Source of the DNA: Flavobacterium akiainvivens
Lineage (GTDB): Bacteria > Bacteroidota > Bacteroidia > Flavobacteriales > Flavobacteriaceae
NCBI RefSeq assembly: GCF_001278115.1
Contig: NZ_LIYD01000005.1
Coordinates: 1,370,551-1,434,550 of the forward strand
Length of the DNA: 64,000 bases
Direction of reading: 5' to 3'
Below the pieces are notes generated by a model. It was not told where the DNA came from, made no database searches, and worked only from the letters and a program-made list of their open reading frames with translations. A program made the translations under genes and the position numbers. The stretch's first letter is position 1. Each line of letters begins with the position of its first letter. This document shows positions 62,083 to 64,000 of the stretch, piece after piece.

Positions 62083-63648
62083 ATGAACACTAAAAAACTA
62101 ATACTTAGCGCCATAAGCAGCATGGCTATTTTTACGGCACAGGCTCAAATACCAAAAGAGGCTGAAGAAGCCCACTACAGGCCCAACTACCACTTTACAC
62201 CAAAAGCCAACTGGATGAACGACCCTAACGGCCTTTTTTATGCCGATGGCGTGTACCACCAGTATTTTCAGTACTGGCCGTATGGCAACCTGTGGGGGCC
62301 TATGCACTGGGGCCATGCCACCAGCAAAGACCTTGTAACCTGGGAAGAACAGCCCATTGCCCTGTACCCTGACCGTTTTGGGTATATCTTTTCGGGCAGT
62401 GCGGTATATGATGTAAACAACACCAGCGGCTTTGGCAAGGATGGCAAAATTCCGGCTATTGCCGTATTTACCTACCACGACCCCGTTAAGGCAAAGGCAG
62501 GCAAGACCGATGTGGAAAGCCAGGGCATTGCCTACTCGCTCGACAACGGCCTTACCTGGACCAAGTATGACGAAGGCAACCCGGTACTTAAAAACCCCGG
62601 TATACGTGATTTCCGCGACCCAAAGGTATCGTGGGACTGGCAACACAACCAATGGGTAATGATTGTAGCTGCAAAAGACCGTGCGCAGCTGTATGCATCG
62701 GCCAACCTGAAGGACTGGAAATTTTTAAGTGAATTTGAAGAAAAGGTAACCCCGCACGGCGTTTGGGAATGCCCTGATTTCTTCCCGCTTACCGTAAAAG
62801 GCAGTAAAGAAGTAAAGTGGGTACTGGTGCAAAGCTACAATCCCGGCGGTGTTAACGGCGGCAGCGGCACACAATATTTTATAGGCGATTTTGACGGTAC
62901 TACATTCACCGTTGATAAAACCTATGCCGAGCGTTTTGCCAAAGAAAAAGGCATCTGGCTTGATTATGGGCACGATAATTATGCGGGCGTAACGTGGGGC
63001 AACTCACCTAACGAGCGCGAAAAAAAATACATGACCGCCTGGATGATAAACCTTAACTATGGCTTTGACCAGCCTACCACCATTTGGCGCGGCATGAACT
63101 CCGTGGTAAAAGAGCTGGAGCTTATAAAAGACAAAAACGGCTACAGGCTTAGCATTGCCCCTGTGGAGTCGCTTAAAAAGTATATCGCTTCAACTGAAAC
63201 GGTTAAGAAACTTTCGGTTAACAAAACCGCTACCCTGCCCACCGGTACATTAGACCTTGCAAAATCTGAAATTAACCTCGACCTCAAAGGCCTTAAAGAC
63301 GGCGCTTATACCTTTACGCTTTCTAACAAAGACGGCGAAAGCCTTAAATTTGGCCTAGACAACACCAACAAGGTATTTTTTATAGACCGTTCTCAAAGCA
63401 GCAAGGGCACTATGTTTGAAAACCGTACCGCCGACCCTGCAAAAATGCCGCTTTTTAGCGCGCAAAAGGAGGTTAGCCTTAAAATACTGTTAGACAAAAC
63501 ATCTATCGAAATATTTTACAACAACGGCGAAAGGCTCATGACCGAGATTTTCTTTCCAAATAACCCGTTTACAACCCTTACGGTAGATGGCCCGGGCACG
63601 TTTAGCATAGAAAACCTGGTTATGCACCAGTTTGATTTTAAGAAGTAG
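62083..63648 (+). CDS. GH32 fructan beta-fructosidase (levanase/inulinase type)
   Basis: A 521-residue exported glycosidase: signal peptide ending FTAQAQ (residue 22), then the five-bladed GH32 propeller with nucleophile Asp47 in NWMNDPNG, the FQYWPYGNLWGPMHWGHATS segment, transition-state Asp179 in RDFRDPKV and acid/base Glu229 in WECPDFF. A C-terminal beta-sandwich follows (about 370-521). Fructose is released from levan, inulin or sucrose; no lipobox is seen, so it is probably periplasmic. It lies 18 bases after the porter gene, in the same operon. Confidence 0.95.
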   Translation: MNTKKLILSAISSMAIFTAQAQIPKEAEEAHYRPNYHFTPKANWMNDPNGLFYADGVYHQYFQYWPYGNLWGPMHWGHATSKDLVTWEEQPIALYPDRFGYIFSGSAVYDVNNTSGFGKDGKIPAIAVFTYHDPVKAKAGKTDVESQGIAYSLDNGLTWTKYDEGNPVLKNPGIRDFRDPKVSWDWQHNQWVMIVAAKDRAQLYASANLKDWKFLSEFEEKVTPHGVWECPDFFPLTVKGSKEVKWVLVQSYNPGGVNGGSGTQYFIGDFDGTTFTVDKTYAERFAKEKGIWLDYGHDNYAGVTWGNSPNEREKKYMTAWMINLNYGFDQPTTIWRGMNSVVKELELIKDKNGYRLSIAPVESLKKYIASTETVKKLSVNKTATLPTGTLDLAKSEINLDLKGLKDGAYTFTLSNKDGESLKFGLDNTNKVFFIDRSQSSKGTMFENRTADPAKMPLFSAQKEVSLKILLDKTSIEIFYNNGERLMTEIFFPNNPFTTLTVDGPGTFSIENLVMHQFDFKK

Positions 63649-63673
63649 TATCTTCACGTGATTAATATATAGT

Positions 63674-64000
63674 ATGGATTCAAAAATAAAGGCCGTATCG
63701 TTTGGCGAGGTGCTGTGGGATGTTTTCGGTACCGAGAAGAAAATAGGCGGCGCCCCGCTAAACCTTGCCCTGCGCATGCAGAGCCTGGGCTGCGATGCCG
63801 CCATGATTAGCGCCATTGGCAACGACCACGACGGCCAAAATATAATAGACTACGTGCAGGGCAAAGGCCTTGACACCGCCGGTATTGTAACCGTTGAGGG
63901 CTACCCCACCGGGCTGGTACAGGTACACCTTAACGAGCACGGCAGCGCCAGTTATGATATTAGCTACCCCTCTGCATGGGATAAAATAGCCCTTAACAAA
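63674..64000 (+). CDS. PfkB-family fructokinase (C-terminus cut by window edge)
   Basis: The first 109 residues of a ribokinase-type sugar kinase: AVSFGEVLWDVF at the start, the substrate-binding GGAPLNLALRMQSLGCDAAMISAIGNDHDGQ motif and an SASYDISYPSAWD strand. It follows the GH32 gene by 25 bases and would phosphorylate released fructose to fructose 6-phosphate, completing the pathway of this operon. The ATP-binding C-terminal motif lies beyond the window. Confidence 0.9.
   Translation, partial: MDSKIKAVSFGEVLWDVFGTEKKIGGAPLNLALRMQSLGCDAAMISAIGNDHDGQNIIDYVQGKGLDTAGIVTVEGYPTGLVQVHLNEHGSASYDISYPSAWDKIALNK

Overview
The window looks like a chromosomal segment of a free-living Bacteroidota bacterium, most likely a Flavobacteriaceae member (Flavobacterium-like). 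The evidence is: promoters of the Bacteroidetes type (TAnnTTTG at -7) before several genes and the tRNA; a 2,360-residue surface protein ending in a type IX secretion (T9SS) sorting domain; a one-protein hybrid two-component regulator with a periplasmic binding domain; three LytS/LytTR-type two-component pairs; glycoside hydrolases GH97 and GH32; and few Shine-Dalgarno sequences. There are no rRNA genes, CRISPR arrays or insertion sequences. One tRNA-Val(TAC) is present.

Layout. 1-2957: end of an unsaturated-uronate (pectin-type) locus with kduI (cut by the window edge), a DUF4861 protein and a divergent GntR regulator with a sugar-binding-like effector domain. 3290-5209: GH97 glycosidase. 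5270-5600: gene-free repeat region. 5604-9040: housekeeping and small genes (SRPBCC protein, TraB-like lipoprotein, RluE-type pseudouridine synthase, TauE-type exporter, DUF4258 protein) and tRNA-Val. 9180-18442 (all minus strand): two-component pair, complete MFP-RND-OMF efflux operon, an unrecognised 128-residue protein and a membrane class III nucleotide cyclase. 19059-23900: one very large exonuclease-RecQ-UvrD fusion helicase. 24269-27088: xylB-xylA. 27468-34550: giant T9SS surface protein. 34658-35469: three mini-lipoproteins. 35674-39349: electrophile/quinone-type detoxification cluster (MhqO-like dioxygenase, MhqD-like esterase, pirin, GNAT, alpha/beta hydrolase), followed by a convergent alcohol dehydrogenase. 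40606-48184: second two-component pair divergent from a second RND efflux operon with the unusual order OMF-RND-MFP. 48447-50717: cation/proton antiporter. 50844-53201: thioredoxin-rhodanese-LytS-LytTR operon. 53393-54172: single-domain response regulator and cytosolic rhodanese. 54230-57644: MocR-type regulator divergent from a TonB-dependent receptor. 57789-64000: fructan/fructose locus (periplasmic-sensor hybrid regulator, sugar porter, GH32, PfkB fructokinase cut by the window edge).

Points most worth a second look: (1) a 56-bp element present three times, same orientation, no indels, ahead of the GH97, xylB and fructan-regulator genes, with two alternative hairpins; (2) the three-domain helicase, whose exonuclease domain carries Asn where the DEDDh catalytic His is expected; (3) a MocR regulator in which the PLP-binding lysine is replaced by Arg, next to a TonB receptor and a TGGTAC direct repeat in their shared promoter; (4) an EF-hand-like loop and His-rich stretch in the cytoplasmic linker of the second RND pump; (5) a LytS/LytTR pair cotranscribed with a secreted thioredoxin and a rhodanese lipoprotein.

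All functional names come from reading translated motifs by eye; no database search was run. Start codons were moved to internal ATGs for six genes where the longest frame begins at a TTG or GTG or inside an upstream gene.
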